A DNA stretch of 58,539 bases, taken from contig JAJVIJ010000002.1 in the NCBI GenBank assembly GCA_022072095.1, positions 1-58,539 of the forward strand, read 5' to 3'. This document shows, piece by piece, positions 29,128-37,752 of this stretch. Positions within the stretch are counted from its first letter, which is position 1, and the number at the start of each line of letters is the position of its first letter. A program made the position numbers and the translations under genes. The notes below the pieces were generated by a model that saw only the letters and a program-made list of their open reading frames with translations, was not told where the DNA came from and made no database searches. This DNA is from Rhodocyclaceae bacterium (GTDB lineage Bacteria; Pseudomonadota; Gammaproteobacteria; Burkholderiales; Rhodocyclaceae).

Positions 29128-30015
29128 TCAGAAAGTCTTGCCGATGGACAATACCAGCGTACCCTTGCTGGTTTCCTTGACGTTCAATGTCCCGCCCCCC
29201 TCGATCTTGGCGGTACGGTAGACGTCTTCTTTCGCGTCGGTGTCGACATAGGCCGCACCCAGCGTCCAGCCATTCAGATCGTAACTGAGGCCCAGCTTCC
29301 AGTCGGTGTAATCGAACGCGCCGTAATTCTTCACCGTCAGGTTGCCGACGTGTCCGCTGAGCGTCAGCTTGTCGCTCAGCGGATAATTGGCGTTGACTTC
29401 GAAGTAGTAGGAATTCTTCGAGCCATCGTTCGAATTCGCACAGTTGCTCGTCGGCGTCAGGCCGTCGGATCCGACACCGCAACCGCCGGTACCGGGGAAC
29501 GCACCAAACCCGACGGTATTGCTCTTGATGCCGAAATAGTCGGACAAGGCGTGCGAATACTTCGCCGACAGCCACTTGTAGCTCGCCCCGATGTAGAGCT
29601 CGGTATTGTCATACTTGTCCTTGCCCGGGTTCGCCCACTTTGCACCCGGATACCAGTAGTACAACAACCCGACATCGAGCATGAGATCCTTGGCCACCTC
29701 GAATTTGAAGCCACCGTAGAAATCCCACTCCATGCTGCCATTGAAATAGGCGACACCCAGCGGCTGGGCCGAGGCGCCGCCATACACGTTTGACGCCCAG
29801 GTGCCGACATAGAAGCCGCTGGCGTGGGAATAGTCGACCCCGCCCTGGATGGCCGGCTGCTCGAAGGTTTGCGAAATGCCGCGGAACCGATAGTCCGTCA
29901 CGAAGCCCAGATTCCCGGTCAGGGTATGCGGTGAGGCCGGGGCAGACTGGGCCGCCGCGATTTGGGGAAGGATACAGGCCGCTGCAAGCGCGGCGGACAG
30001 CAGGGTCTTGTTCAT
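29128..30015 (-). CDS. TorF-family outer-membrane porin (TIGR02001-like)
   Basis: A 295-residue outer-membrane beta-barrel protein with a signal peptide (1-22, after AAA). The start of the mature protein, LTGNLGFVTDYRFRGISQT, is the hallmark of the TorF/TIGR02001 family. Alternating amphipathic strands run to the terminal aromatic residue (LSIGKTF ends in Phe), required for barrel assembly. It is the first gene of the nitrogen operon, preceded by a GGAGAT ribosome site, a sigma-54 promoter and two NtrC-type sites. This suggests it admits a nitrogen source across the outer membrane, which is inference. Confidence 0.92.
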   Translation of the reverse strand: MNKTLLSAALAAACILPQIAAAQSAPASPHTLTGNLGFVTDYRFRGISQTFEQPAIQGGVDYSHASGFYVGTWASNVYGGASAQPLGVAYFNGSMEWDFYGGFKFEVAKDLMLDVGLLYYWYPGAKWANPGKDKYDNTELYIGASYKWLSAKYSHALSDYFGIKSNTVGFGAFPGTGGCGVGSDGLTPTSNCANSNDGSKNSYYFEVNANYPLSDKLTLSGHVGNLTVKNYGAFDYTDWKLGLSYDLNGWTLGAAYVDTDAKEDVYRTAKIEGGGTLNVKETSKGTLVLSIGKTF

Positions 30016-30050
30016 CGGTCGATCTCCAGAAAAGTTGCGCCAATCCATAA

Positions 30051-30065
30051 GCACGACCCATGCCA
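30051..30065 (-). promoter_or_regulatory. Sigma-54 promoter of the torF-glnK-amtB operon
   Basis: Read on the minus strand the bases are TGGCATGGGTCGTGC. This matches the -24/-12 consensus TGGCAC-N5-TTGC with GG and GC at the required spacing and two mismatches. Transcription would start near 30039, leaving a 23-24 base leader with a ribosome site before the ATG at 30015. Confidence 0.82.
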
Positions 30066-30139
30066 ATATGAAATATATTAATATATTCAATGTATTGTTT
30101 ACATTACATGAGCTCGGCGCAAAGTCCGCGCACTGACCC

Positions 30140-30154
30140 GCACTTTTCCGGTGC
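30140..30154. promoter_or_regulatory. NtrC-type binding site, proximal
   Basis: GCAC-TTTTCCG-GTGC fits the dyad GCAC-N7-GTGC of NtrC enhancer sites. Its centre (30147) is 108 bp upstream of the start point inferred from the sigma-54 promoter. Confidence 0.72.
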
Positions 30155-30171
30155 GTACCCGGAAACCATCG

Positions 30172-30186
30172 GCACCACTACGGTGC
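30172..30186. promoter_or_regulatory. NtrC-type binding site, distal
   Basis: GCAC-CACTACG-GTGC is a second GCAC-N7-GTGC dyad. Its centre (30179) is at -140 from the inferred start and 32 bp from the proximal site, about three helical turns, which would let two NtrC dimers bind on one face. Confidence 0.72.
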
Positions 30187-30259
30187 GAAGCAAGTTTTTG
30201 AACAATGCGGCGAGCTTGCCGTACCATGCGGCTTCGCCTGCTAGGAACGAAACCCACCC

Positions 30260-30514
30260 ATGGCCACGCCGCCTCTCGACGAACTGATCAAACGCCTGTC
30301 CGACCTGCGCGAGCACAGCCCGCTCAAGGATTTGGACAAAAACGTCAAGGCCCTGTTGACAAGCACGTTCTCCCGCATGAACCTCGTCACCCGCGAAGAG
30401 TTCGAAGTCCAGCAGGCACTGTTGCAGCGACTGCGGGACAAGCTGGGGGAGCTGGAAGCCCGGCTCGCAGTAGTCGAGCAGCGCGATGGGACACGGTCAT
30501 CCGATCGTCCGTAG
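30260..30514 (+). CDS. ubiK: Ubiquinone biosynthesis accessory factor UbiK (BMFP family)
   Basis: A small helical protein of 84 residues that helps assemble or organise the aerobic ubiquinone biosynthesis complex with UbiJ. The sequence is typical: a polar N-terminus, the amphipathic segment LLTSTFSRMNLVTREEFEVQQALLQR, then a C-terminal coiled coil (LGELEARLAVVEQ). It starts at ATG 30260, divergent from the nitrogen operon. The 244-bp spacer between them carries the operon's sigma-54 and NtrC-type sites; no separate promoter for ubiK was found with confidence. Confidence 0.92.
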   Translation: MATPPLDELIKRLSDLREHSPLKDLDKNVKALLTSTFSRMNLVTREEFEVQQALLQRLRDKLGELEARLAVVEQRDGTRSSDRP

Positions 30515-30604
30515 TCCGGCGGCCGGTCCTGCCCGCTGCCAGATCGGGCGCGGGGCGGAACGGCACGTCGCGCGGCATCGTTCAACGTCATCCATACGAC
30601 ACCA

Positions 30605-31138
30605 ATGAAAACGCCTTATACGTCGACCGCGATCGCGCTGCACTGGCTGATGGCCGTGTTGCTGTTCATGACCTTTCCGCTGGGCATCTACATGCACGAC
30701 CTGCCGCTGTCGCCGGAAAAACTCAAGCTCTATTCGTATCACAAATGGATAGGCGTCACGATCTTCCTGCTCGCGTGTCTGCGCATGCTCTGGCGCCTGC
30801 GTCACCCGACCCCGCCCTTGCCTCGAAGCATGCCGGACTGGCAGCAAAAGCTCGCCAAGGGTATCCATCATCTGTTCTATCTCCTGCTGTTCCTCATTCC
30901 CCTGTCCGGCTGGCTGATGAGTTCGGCGCTTGGCGTCCAGACGGTCTGGTTTGGCCTGATCCCGCTGCCCGATCTCGTCGGCGAGGATGCCGCACTGGGC
31001 GAGTGGCTCAAGGCCGCGCACAAGGCACTTAACATCCTGTTGCTGATCGGCGTCATCGTGCATGTCGCGGCCGCGGTCAAGCACCATGTGGTCGACCGGG
31101 ACGATGTGCTGGCACGCATGCTGCCTTTCCTGAAGTAG
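30605..31138 (+). CDS. Cytochrome b561 family membrane protein
   Basis: A four-helix diheme b-type cytochrome of 177 residues. Helices lie at about 8-30, 44-62, 88-108 and 138-160. Candidate haem-ligand histidines are His13 in IALHWLMAV, the one in YSYHKWIG, one in KGIHHLFYL and one in KAAHKALN. The family passes electrons between quinol and periplasmic acceptors, including superoxide. It is followed 9 bp later by a YceI gene and then a second one; b561-YceI pairs are a common arrangement. Confidence 0.93.
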   Translation: MKTPYTSTAIALHWLMAVLLFMTFPLGIYMHDLPLSPEKLKLYSYHKWIGVTIFLLACLRMLWRLRHPTPPLPRSMPDWQQKLAKGIHHLFYLLLFLIPLSGWLMSSALGVQTVWFGLIPLPDLVGEDAALGEWLKAAHKALNILLLIGVIVHVAAAVKHHVVDRDDVLARMLPFLK

Positions 31139-31147
31139 CTCGTCGCC

Positions 31148-31720
31148 ATGCATCGATGGCATCGTCCGCTGGCTGTGTTGCTCCTGACGTCTACCGCCGC
31201 GCTCACACCCGCGCAGGCGGCGGAATATTCGCGCTTCGTTGCGGACAGGAGCCATATTCAGTTCGCCTACCGGCAGATGGGCGTGCCATCAGAGGGGCGC
31301 TTCCGCAAGTTTTCGGTCCAGTTCGTGTTCGACCCTGGCAAACCTGCCGCATCACGCACGCTGATCGAGGTCGACCCGGCCAGCGCAGAGACCGGCGTCA
31401 AGGATGTCGATGAGGAACTCAAGAAGGACGCGTGGTTCGATGTCCGGCGCTACCCGCTTGCGCGCTTCGAATCCAGCCAGTTTCGCGCCTTGGGCGGCGG
31501 CCGCTTCGAGATCGCCGGTCGACTGACGATCAAGGGCAGGACCCGCGACCTCACCGTGCCCATGCAGCCGCGCATGGACGGGGGGGCCATCGTGCTGGAA
31601 GGCAGTTTTCCGCTCAAACGCCTGGAGTTCGGCGTCGGCACAGGCTCCTGGAGTGACACCGCGACCGTCGCCGACGACGTACAGGTCCGCTTCCGCATCA
31701 CGCTCAACCCCACATCCTGA
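31148..31720 (+). CDS. YceI family periplasmic protein (first copy)
   Basis: A 190-residue protein with a signal peptide (about 1-24, after AQA) and a YceI lipocalin-like barrel that binds isoprenoid-type lipids in characterised members. Recognisable pieces are FVADRSHIQFAYRQMG, VDEELKKDAWFDVRRYPLARF and GRLTIKGRTRDLTVPM. It lacks the cysteine pair present in the second copy. It begins 9 bp after the cytochrome b561 gene and 31 bp before the second YceI gene, so all three probably form one operon. Confidence 0.92.
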   Translation: MHRWHRPLAVLLLTSTAALTPAQAAEYSRFVADRSHIQFAYRQMGVPSEGRFRKFSVQFVFDPGKPAASRTLIEVDPASAETGVKDVDEELKKDAWFDVRRYPLARFESSQFRALGGGRFEIAGRLTIKGRTRDLTVPMQPRMDGGAIVLEGSFPLKRLEFGVGTGSWSDTATVADDVQVRFRITLNPTS

Positions 31721-31751
31721 TTTTCCTGTCGACCCCAACGGAGTACCCCCC

Positions 31752-32318
31752 ATGAAAAAACGTGCCCTGCCCATTCTTGCTGCCACGCTGTTCGGATGCT
31801 CGCTCGCCCATGCGGAGACCTACACGGTCGACGCTGCACATACCTTCCCAACTTTCGAGATCGGGCATTTTGGCGTCTCGGTCCAGCGCGGGCGCTTCAA
31901 CAAGACCGCCGGCAAGATCGATATCGACCGCGCCGCGAAGAAAGGCAAGATCGACATCTCCATCGATGCCGCGTCGATCGATACCGGCTTGGCCGAGCGT
32001 GACAAGCATCTGCGCGGTGAGCAGTTTTTCAACACCGACAAGTTCCCCAGCCTGAGCTTCAAGTCCGACAAGATCACCTTCCAGGGCGATGCCCCCGCCT
32101 CCGCGGACGGCCAGTTGACACTGCTCGGCGTCACCCGACCGGTCACGCTGTACATCACGAGCTTCAACTGCATAGACCATCCGGTATCCAAAAAACCGAT
32201 GTGCGGCGCGTCGGCCAGCGCGATGATCCAGCGTAGCGAATTCGGCATGAAGGCTTTCGTGCCGCTGGTCGCAGATGAGGTTCGTATCCTGATCGCGATC
32301 GAGGCATTCAAGGACTGA
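31752..32318 (+). CDS. YceI family periplasmic protein (second copy)
   Basis: A 188-residue protein with a signal peptide (1-20, after AHA) and the classical YceI pattern YTVDAAHTFPTFEIGHFGVS, LRGEQFFNTDKFPSLSFKS and GVTRPVTLYITSFNC. Two cysteines, in FNCID and MCGAS, could form a disulfide. It follows the first YceI gene and differs from it substantially, so this is an old duplication rather than a recent repeat. ATG 31752 follows a weak ribosome site (GGAGTA). Confidence 0.94.
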   Translation: MKKRALPILAATLFGCSLAHAETYTVDAAHTFPTFEIGHFGVSVQRGRFNKTAGKIDIDRAAKKGKIDISIDAASIDTGLAERDKHLRGEQFFNTDKFPSLSFKSDKITFQGDAPASADGQLTLLGVTRPVTLYITSFNCIDHPVSKKPMCGASASAMIQRSEFGMKAFVPLVADEVRILIAIEAFKD

Positions 32319-32396
32319 GCCCCCGACCCTCATCAGGGCAGGACTCGGCGGCCCGTTTTCGGTCCGACTCGCCCACGCCGCGCCCAGGCCGCACGC

Positions 32397-33881
32397 ATGG
32401 CATTGGCCATCCTTCGTAGCCGGGCGCTGGCCGGCATGGCCGCCCCGGAAGTCATCGTCGAAGTCCATCTGGCCAATGGGCTGCCGGCCTTCACACTCGT
32501 CGGATTGCCCGATACCGAAGTCAAGGAGGCACGGGACCGCGTGCGCGCCGCGATCCAGAATGCGCGCTTCGAGTTTCCCGCGCGCCGCATCACCGTCAAT
32601 CTGGCGCCGGCCGACCTGCCAAAGGAATCGGGCCGTTTCGACCTGCCCATCGCGCTCGGCATCCTGCTCGCCTCCGGCCAGATCACCGCGGCCGGCATGG
32701 CGGACTACGAATTCGCCGGCGAGCTGTCGCTGGGAGGCGCATTGCGCCCGGTCAACGGCATGCTCGCCATGAGCATCCAGGCCGCCCGCAGCGGGCGCAG
32801 CCTCGTCGTGCCGCGCATGAACGCCGACGAGGCCGCCCTGGTCGCCGATGCCCGCATACTGGCGGCCGATTCGCTGCTCGACGTGTGCGCCCACCTCACG
32901 GGGCGGGAATCACTGAGGCCGCACCATGCGCCCGCGGATGCGGCGAACCCCAGCTACCCAGACCTTGCCGATGTCAAGGGGCAGGAGCAGGCGCGGCGGG
33001 CGCTCGCGGTCGCCGCCGCGGGTGGACACTCGATGTTGATGATCGGCCCGCCCGGCACCGGAAAGTCCATGCTCGCTGCCCGTTTCCCGGGCATCCTGCC
33101 CCCGCTGCGCGACGCCGAGGCGCTGGAATCGGCCGCGGTGCGCTCGACGGCCGGGCAGTTTTCCGCGGCCGACTGGCGCCTCCGCCCCTTTCGCGCACCG
33201 CACCATACCGCCTCGGCGGCGGCGATCGTCGGCGGCGGCGCCCTGCCCCGTCCCGGCGAAATCTCGCTCGCCCATCATGGCGTGCTGTTTCTCGACGAGT
33301 TGCCCGAGTTCGAACGGCGCACGCTGGAGGCACTGCGCGAACCGCTGGAAACCGGTCAGGTCACCATCTCGCGCGCGGCCCAGCGGCTGGATTTTCCGGC
33401 CCGTTTCCAGTTGCTCGCAGCAATGAACCCATGCCCCTGCGGCTACCTCGGGCAGGCGCGCTGCCGCTGCACGCCCGACCAGATCGCGCGCTATCGGGCC
33501 AGACTATCCGGGCCGCTGCTGGACCGTATCGACCTGATCGTCGAGGTCGGCGCGCTCGCCCCCAACGAACTGGAGCGTCTGGCGCCCGGCGAGCCTTCAT
33601 CGGCGGTCGCCGAACGCGTCGCGCGCGCCCGGACACGTCAGGAGCTAAGGCAGCACAAGCTCAACTGTGCGCTGTCGCCGAGCGAGGTGGACCAGTATTG
33701 CCGACCGGACGAATCAGGACTCGCGCTGCTGCGCGCAGCCAGCACGCGCCTGTCACTGTCGGCGCGGGCCTACCACCGCATACTGCGCGTCGCACGCAGC
33801 ATCGCCGATCTGGATGAGCAGGACCGTATCGGCCCCGAACAGATCGCCGAAGCCGTGCAGTACCGGCGCGCGCTCGGATAA
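32397..33881 (+). CDS. comM: ComM/YifB family Mg-chelatase-like ATPase
   Basis: A hexameric AAA+ helicase-like protein that promotes branch migration during natural transformation in characterised species. The 494-residue protein has the N-terminal Lon-protease-like fold (NGLPAFTLVGLPDTEVKEARDRVRAA), Walker A GPPGTGKSML, Walker B GVLFLDELPEF, and the Mg-chelatase middle part with the cysteine cluster MNPCPCGYLGQARCRC. An intact C-terminal domain is present. It is a single gene with 20 bp to the NYN gene. Presence of comM alone does not show that the organism is naturally competent. Confidence 0.96.
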   Translation: MALAILRSRALAGMAAPEVIVEVHLANGLPAFTLVGLPDTEVKEARDRVRAAIQNARFEFPARRITVNLAPADLPKESGRFDLPIALGILLASGQITAAGMADYEFAGELSLGGALRPVNGMLAMSIQAARSGRSLVVPRMNADEAALVADARILAADSLLDVCAHLTGRESLRPHHAPADAANPSYPDLADVKGQEQARRALAVAAAGGHSMLMIGPPGTGKSMLAARFPGILPPLRDAEALESAAVRSTAGQFSAADWRLRPFRAPHHTASAAAIVGGGALPRPGEISLAHHGVLFLDELPEFERRTLEALREPLETGQVTISRAAQRLDFPARFQLLAAMNPCPCGYLGQARCRCTPDQIARYRARLSGPLLDRIDLIVEVGALAPNELERLAPGEPSSAVAERVARARTRQELRQHKLNCALSPSEVDQYCRPDESGLALLRAASTRLSLSARAYHRILRVARSIADLDEQDRIGPEQIAEAVQYRRALG

Positions 33882-33901
33882 ACAGACAACGAAAGGACAC
33901 C

Positions 33902-34654
33902 ATGGCACATCCTGGCGACCCCAACCAATCTCTCGCCGTTCTGATCGACGCCGACAACGCGCACCCGGCCATCGTCGAAGGCCTGCTGGCCGAAATCGCC
34001 ACACTGGGCATCGCCAGTGTCAAGCGCATCTACGGCGACTGGACCACGCCGCAACTCGGGCAATGGAAGCAGGTGCTGCTGGAGCATTCGATCCAGCCCA
34101 TCCAACAGTTTCGCTATACCACCGGCAAGAACGCGACCGACAGCGCCATGATCATCGACGCCATGGATCTGCTCTACGCAGGTCACTTCGCCGGGTTCTG
34201 TCTGGTCTCGAGCGACAGCGATTTCACACGCCTGGCGGCCCGCATTCGGGAATCCGGTCGCCGCGTTTATGGCTTCGGAGAAGAGAAGACGCCCCGTCCC
34301 TTCGTTTCGGCCTGCGACCGCTTCATCTACACCGAGGTCTTCGCCAAGAAAACTGAGGACGAGCCTGGTGCGAGTCCGGTCGCGAAGCGATCCACCAAGT
34401 CGCTTCGTGGCGACACCAGGCTGCTGGCGCTCATACGCGACGGCATCCAGACCGCCTCGGACGAGACCGGCTGGGCCCAGCTGGGCGCGGTAGGCAATTA
34501 CCTCAGCCGCACCGCCAACGACTTCGATCCGCGGAATTATGGCTACGCGAAGCTCAGCGAACTCATCGCCGCGATCGGCTTGTTCGACGTGGAGCGCCGT
34601 GAAAACCGCATCTTCATCAAGGACACGCGCAAGAAATCGAACGGGGTTCCCTGA
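33902..34654 (+). CDS. NYN-domain protein with C-terminal LOTUS/OST-HTH domain
   Basis: A 250-residue protein of the LabA/DUF88 group. The N-terminal PIN-like NYN nuclease domain (about 12-150) contains AVLIDADNAH, TDSAMIIDAMDLLY and LVSSDSDFTRLAARIRE, whose aspartates form the expected metal site. A C-terminal winged-helix LOTUS domain (about 170-245, with WAQLGAVGNYLSRTANDFDPRNYGYAKL) is thought to bind RNA. Such proteins are proposed RNases. It follows comM by 20 bp. Confidence 0.92.
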   Translation: MAHPGDPNQSLAVLIDADNAHPAIVEGLLAEIATLGIASVKRIYGDWTTPQLGQWKQVLLEHSIQPIQQFRYTTGKNATDSAMIIDAMDLLYAGHFAGFCLVSSDSDFTRLAARIRESGRRVYGFGEEKTPRPFVSACDRFIYTEVFAKKTEDEPGASPVAKRSTKSLRGDTRLLALIRDGIQTASDETGWAQLGAVGNYLSRTANDFDPRNYGYAKLSELIAAIGLFDVERRENRIFIKDTRKKSNGVP

Positions 34655-34674
34655 AGATGTGGTCCAAGCCAGGC

Positions 34675-35862
34675 TCAGGCACCGTGTCCGTGAGCGGCAA
34701 CGACCTGGCGATAGCATTCCACGAGCCGACGGGCCTGGGCGTCGGCGCTCCACGCCGCAGCGTCGTCGCGCGCCGCGTCTTGCAGCCGGCGACGCCCCCC
34801 CGGGTCCCGCAGCAGCGCAACGAGCGCGTCGGCAAAACCGCCGACGTCATCCGGCGCGATGAGTGCACCCTGCGCCGGCTCGAGGATGTCGCGAGTGCCC
34901 ATTTCCGCCAGGGCCAGCACCGGCACGCCAGCAGCCATGGCCTCGAGCAGCACCAGCCCCTGGGTTTCGGTGCGCGACGCAAAAACGAAGACATCGGCGG
35001 CGGCGTAGCAGTCCGGCAATGCCTGCCGCCGGTCCAGATAGCCGACGAAGCGGACATTCGCTTCCATGTCGAGGCTTGCCGCGCGCGCTTCGAGCGCCGG
35101 TCGTGCCGGGCCTTCACCGGCAATGACCAGGACGAATTCCGGTATCCGTTCGCGCACCCGTGCCGCGACATCGAGCAGAAAACCGATGTTTTTCTCGTGT
35201 GCGACCCGCCCGACGAACAGCGCCACCGCGCAGCCCGCATCGAGCCCCAGCCGCGCGCGGAAGCGCGCGCCGTCCCCGCCGGCAAAGCACTCGGGACGGA
35301 TGCCGGTCGGCACGACCACGGTCGGCACGCGCACACCATAGTCGAGGAGGCGCGCACGCATGGCCGAAGACGGCACGATCACGGTGGCCAGATCGTTCCC
35401 CTGTCGGCGCGAGATGGCCCGTGCGCAGGCACGCAACAGCCACTCGGGCAGCCACGGCAGATAGGCATGCGCATATTCCTCGAACAGGGTATGGCAGGTG
35501 GCGACGATCGGCCGATCGAGTTGCCGCGCCAGGTGCAGACCGGCGTAGTGCGCGACGAAAGGCGTTTGCACGTGGATCAGATCCGGTGGCTGCTCGTCGC
35601 AGAGCTCGGACAGCAGCGCGCTCGCATTCCTGTAGCGCATCAACCTGTCCTCGGGATCGAAGAATATCGTGCGCGCCGATACGCGCCGGGTCTCCGGATC
35701 ATCGGCATGCGCCTGCGGATATTCAGGCACGACCAGACGCACGCGAACGTCCAGTTTCGCCAAGGACTCACGAAATGTTTCGATGGACGTCGACACGCCG
35801 TTGATCCGCGGGAAGTACACATCCGAAATCATCAGCACGCTGAGCTGATTCGAAGGAGGCAT
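34675..35862 (-). CDS. Glycosyltransferase family 4 protein
   Basis: A GT-B-fold retaining glycosyltransferase of 395 residues. The N-terminus has ISDVYFPRINGVSTSIETFRE, the start seen in phosphatidylinositol- or diacylglycerol-type mannosyl/glucosyltransferases. The nucleotide-sugar site is in the C-terminal half (VALFVGRVAHEKNIGFLLD and the EX7E motif ETQGLVLLEAMAAGVPVLA). No signal peptide or membrane helix is present. The acceptor is unknown; a glycolipid is plausible. It is convergent with the NYN gene and stands alone. Confidence 0.9.
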   Translation of the reverse strand: MPPSNQLSVLMISDVYFPRINGVSTSIETFRESLAKLDVRVRLVVPEYPQAHADDPETRRVSARTIFFDPEDRLMRYRNASALLSELCDEQPPDLIHVQTPFVAHYAGLHLARQLDRPIVATCHTLFEEYAHAYLPWLPEWLLRACARAISRRQGNDLATVIVPSSAMRARLLDYGVRVPTVVVPTGIRPECFAGGDGARFRARLGLDAGCAVALFVGRVAHEKNIGFLLDVAARVRERIPEFVLVIAGEGPARPALEARAASLDMEANVRFVGYLDRRQALPDCYAAADVFVFASRTETQGLVLLEAMAAGVPVLALAEMGTRDILEPAQGALIAPDDVGGFADALVALLRDPGGRRRLQDAARDDAAAWSADAQARRLVECYRQVVAAHGHGA

Positions 35863-35951
35863 GTCGGCGACCTCGGCCGGAGACGAAAATCCTGCGAGCG
35901 TATGTCTGCCCGGTTACAGCAGGATGGCCAACGCGATGGCACTACTCCCGC

Positions 35952-36722
35952 TCAGATCTGCTCGTAGGCTGACCAGATCGCCTGCATCGCCTGCGCCGCA
36001 CCCTGGCACAGGCGGAACTCGGCCCACTGGCTGACCTCGGTGAGCTCGGGATTGATTTCGACGGTCATGGCGCCGCGACGATGCGCCCGATACATGGGAT
36101 CGGCGATGTAGGGAAACACGCTGGTCGTGCCGATCGAGAATACGAGGTCTGGCGCGGACGCCTGTGCCGCCTCGAGACGATGCAGGGCAGCAAGCGGGAG
36201 TTCCTCACCGAAGAACACCGCACGTGGTCTGAGCCAGCCGGCACAGACCGGACAGCGCGGCGGCCAAGACAGCTCGGCGTAATCGCGCACGTCGCGCTCG
36301 TAGGGGCAGACCATGCAGTGCACGCGGTCCAGCGTGCCATGGATTTCGATCACGTCGCGCGAACCGGCCGCGCGGTGCAGGCCGTCGACGTTCTGCGTGA
36401 GCACGGTGACCTGTTCGATACGGCCCTGAAAGCGCGCGATCACGGCGTGCGCGTCATTGGGCCGCGCGCCCCGGAAATGCGGCGCGATCTGCATCAGGTA
36501 GCGCCAGACGTATTCGGGGCGACGCGCCAACATGTCGCCCGACAGCGCGACCTCGATCGGCAGGCCGTCTTCGGTCGTCCCTCCGGCATACAGTCCGCCG
36601 ACACCGCGATAGGTCGGCAGCCCGGAGTCGGCGGAAATGCCGGCGCCGGTGATGAACAACACACTGCGCGCGCGCTGCATCCGCGCCGCGATCGTCGAGA
36701 TCGGATCCCCGTCCATGCCCAC
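35952..36722 (-). CDS. Sir2-family NAD-dependent protein deacylase
   Basis: Removes acyl groups from lysines with NAD as co-substrate. The 256-residue protein has GAGISADSGLPTYRG, the catalytic histidine in TQNVDGLHRAAG...IEIHG, a zinc site of two CxxC pairs (CMVC and CPVC) and GTTSVFPYI. The spacing YAGGTTEDG after the first motif resembles class U or III bacterial sirtuins. ATG 36722 is used; ATG 36716 is an in-frame alternative. It is divergent from mutM. Confidence 0.93.
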   Translation of the reverse strand: MGMDGDPISTIAARMQRARSVLFITGAGISADSGLPTYRGVGGLYAGGTTEDGLPIEVALSGDMLARRPEYVWRYLMQIAPHFRGARPNDAHAVIARFQGRIEQVTVLTQNVDGLHRAAGSRDVIEIHGTLDRVHCMVCPYERDVRDYAELSWPPRCPVCAGWLRPRAVFFGEELPLAALHRLEAAQASAPDLVFSIGTTSVFPYIADPMYRAHRRGAMTVEINPELTEVSQWAEFRLCQGAAQAMQAIWSAYEQI

Positions 36723-36784
36723 CCCCTGGTAACGAAGGCTAGCATGCGCGCATGAGGCCGGCGCCGCGCCACCGGCCTCGTTTG

Positions 36785-36790
36785 TACAAT
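36785..36790 (+). promoter_or_regulatory. Possible -10 element upstream of mutM
   Basis: TACAAT 30 bp before the mutM start matches TATAAT at five of six positions. No good -35 is seen 16-18 bp further upstream, so this is a weak call. Confidence 0.35.
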
Positions 36791-36820
36791 TTGAGCCCTG
36801 GCCGACGGATCGAAGACCCC

Positions 36821-37657
36821 ATGCCCGAACTCCCCGAAGTGGAAGTCACCCGCCGCGGACTCGAAGGCAGTCTGCGCGGCGACATCGTCACCGACGTCAT
36901 CATCCGCGACGGCCGGCTGCGCTGGCCTGTGGACGCCGAGTTGCGGCACAGCTTGCGACAGGCGCGCCTCGCGCGGATCGATCGCCGCGGCAAATATCTG
37001 CTGATGCGCTGGGATATGGGCATCGGCAAGGGCAAGCGCGCGGGCACACTGATCGTGCACCTGGGCATGTCGGGCAGTCTGCGCATCGTCCGACCGGACC
37101 AGGCGCCGGATCGCCATGACCATGTCGAACTGGTCTTCGGTGACCGCTGCCTGCGCCTGCGCGACCCGCGCCGCTTCGGCGCCATGCTCTGGGCGACGGG
37201 CCCGGCGGAACAGCACCCCTTGCTCGCGCACCTTGGTATCGAACCGCTGTCCGACGGGTTCGACGGCGCCTGGCTGTATCGCGCCTTGCGCGGGCGCAGC
37301 GCGCCTGTCAAGTCCCTGCTCATGAACAATCGGCTGATCGTCGGTGTCGGCAACATCTATGCTGCGGAGAGCCTGTTCCGTTCTGGAGTACGCCCCGGCA
37401 CACCGGGCAAGCGGCTAGGTCCAGCGCGCGCCGATCGACTCGCGCGCGCCGTCCGCGAAACGCTGGAGGACGCCATCGCGCTGGGCGGCAGCAGTCTGCG
37501 CGACTACCTGCACAGTGACGGCGGCGCCGGCTGCTTCCAGCTCACGACCATGGTCTATGGACGGGCCGGGGAGCCCTGCCGACTCTGCGGTACGCCGATA
37601 CGCGTGCAGCGGCAGGCGCAGCGCAGCACCTACTATTGCCCGAACTGTCAGAAATGA
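36821..37657 (+). CDS. mutM: Formamidopyrimidine-DNA glycosylase
   Basis: Excises oxidised purines such as 8-oxoguanine and nicks the abasic site. The 278-residue enzyme starts MPELPEVEVTRRGL, where the proline after the initiator methionine is the nucleophile. It has the H2TH region with VKSLLMNNRLIVGVGNIYAAE and a C-terminal zinc finger (CRLCGTPI and YYCPNCQK). All catalytic elements are intact. It is divergent from the sirtuin gene; a GTPase gene follows 95 bp later. Confidence 0.97.
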   Translation: MPELPEVEVTRRGLEGSLRGDIVTDVIIRDGRLRWPVDAELRHSLRQARLARIDRRGKYLLMRWDMGIGKGKRAGTLIVHLGMSGSLRIVRPDQAPDRHDHVELVFGDRCLRLRDPRRFGAMLWATGPAEQHPLLAHLGIEPLSDGFDGAWLYRALRGRSAPVKSLLMNNRLIVGVGNIYAAESLFRSGVRPGTPGKRLGPARADRLARAVRETLEDAIALGGSSLRDYLHSDGGAGCFQLTTMVYGRAGEPCRLCGTPIRVQRQAQRSTYYCPNCQK

Positions 37658-37752
37658 CCGCCGGCGCATCCGCGTTGCACAATCCGCTCCGCCCATGTTT
37701 GCCGATCCATGCGGATGTTGCTACAGTCATGCTCGACCCCGGCGGAATGAAC

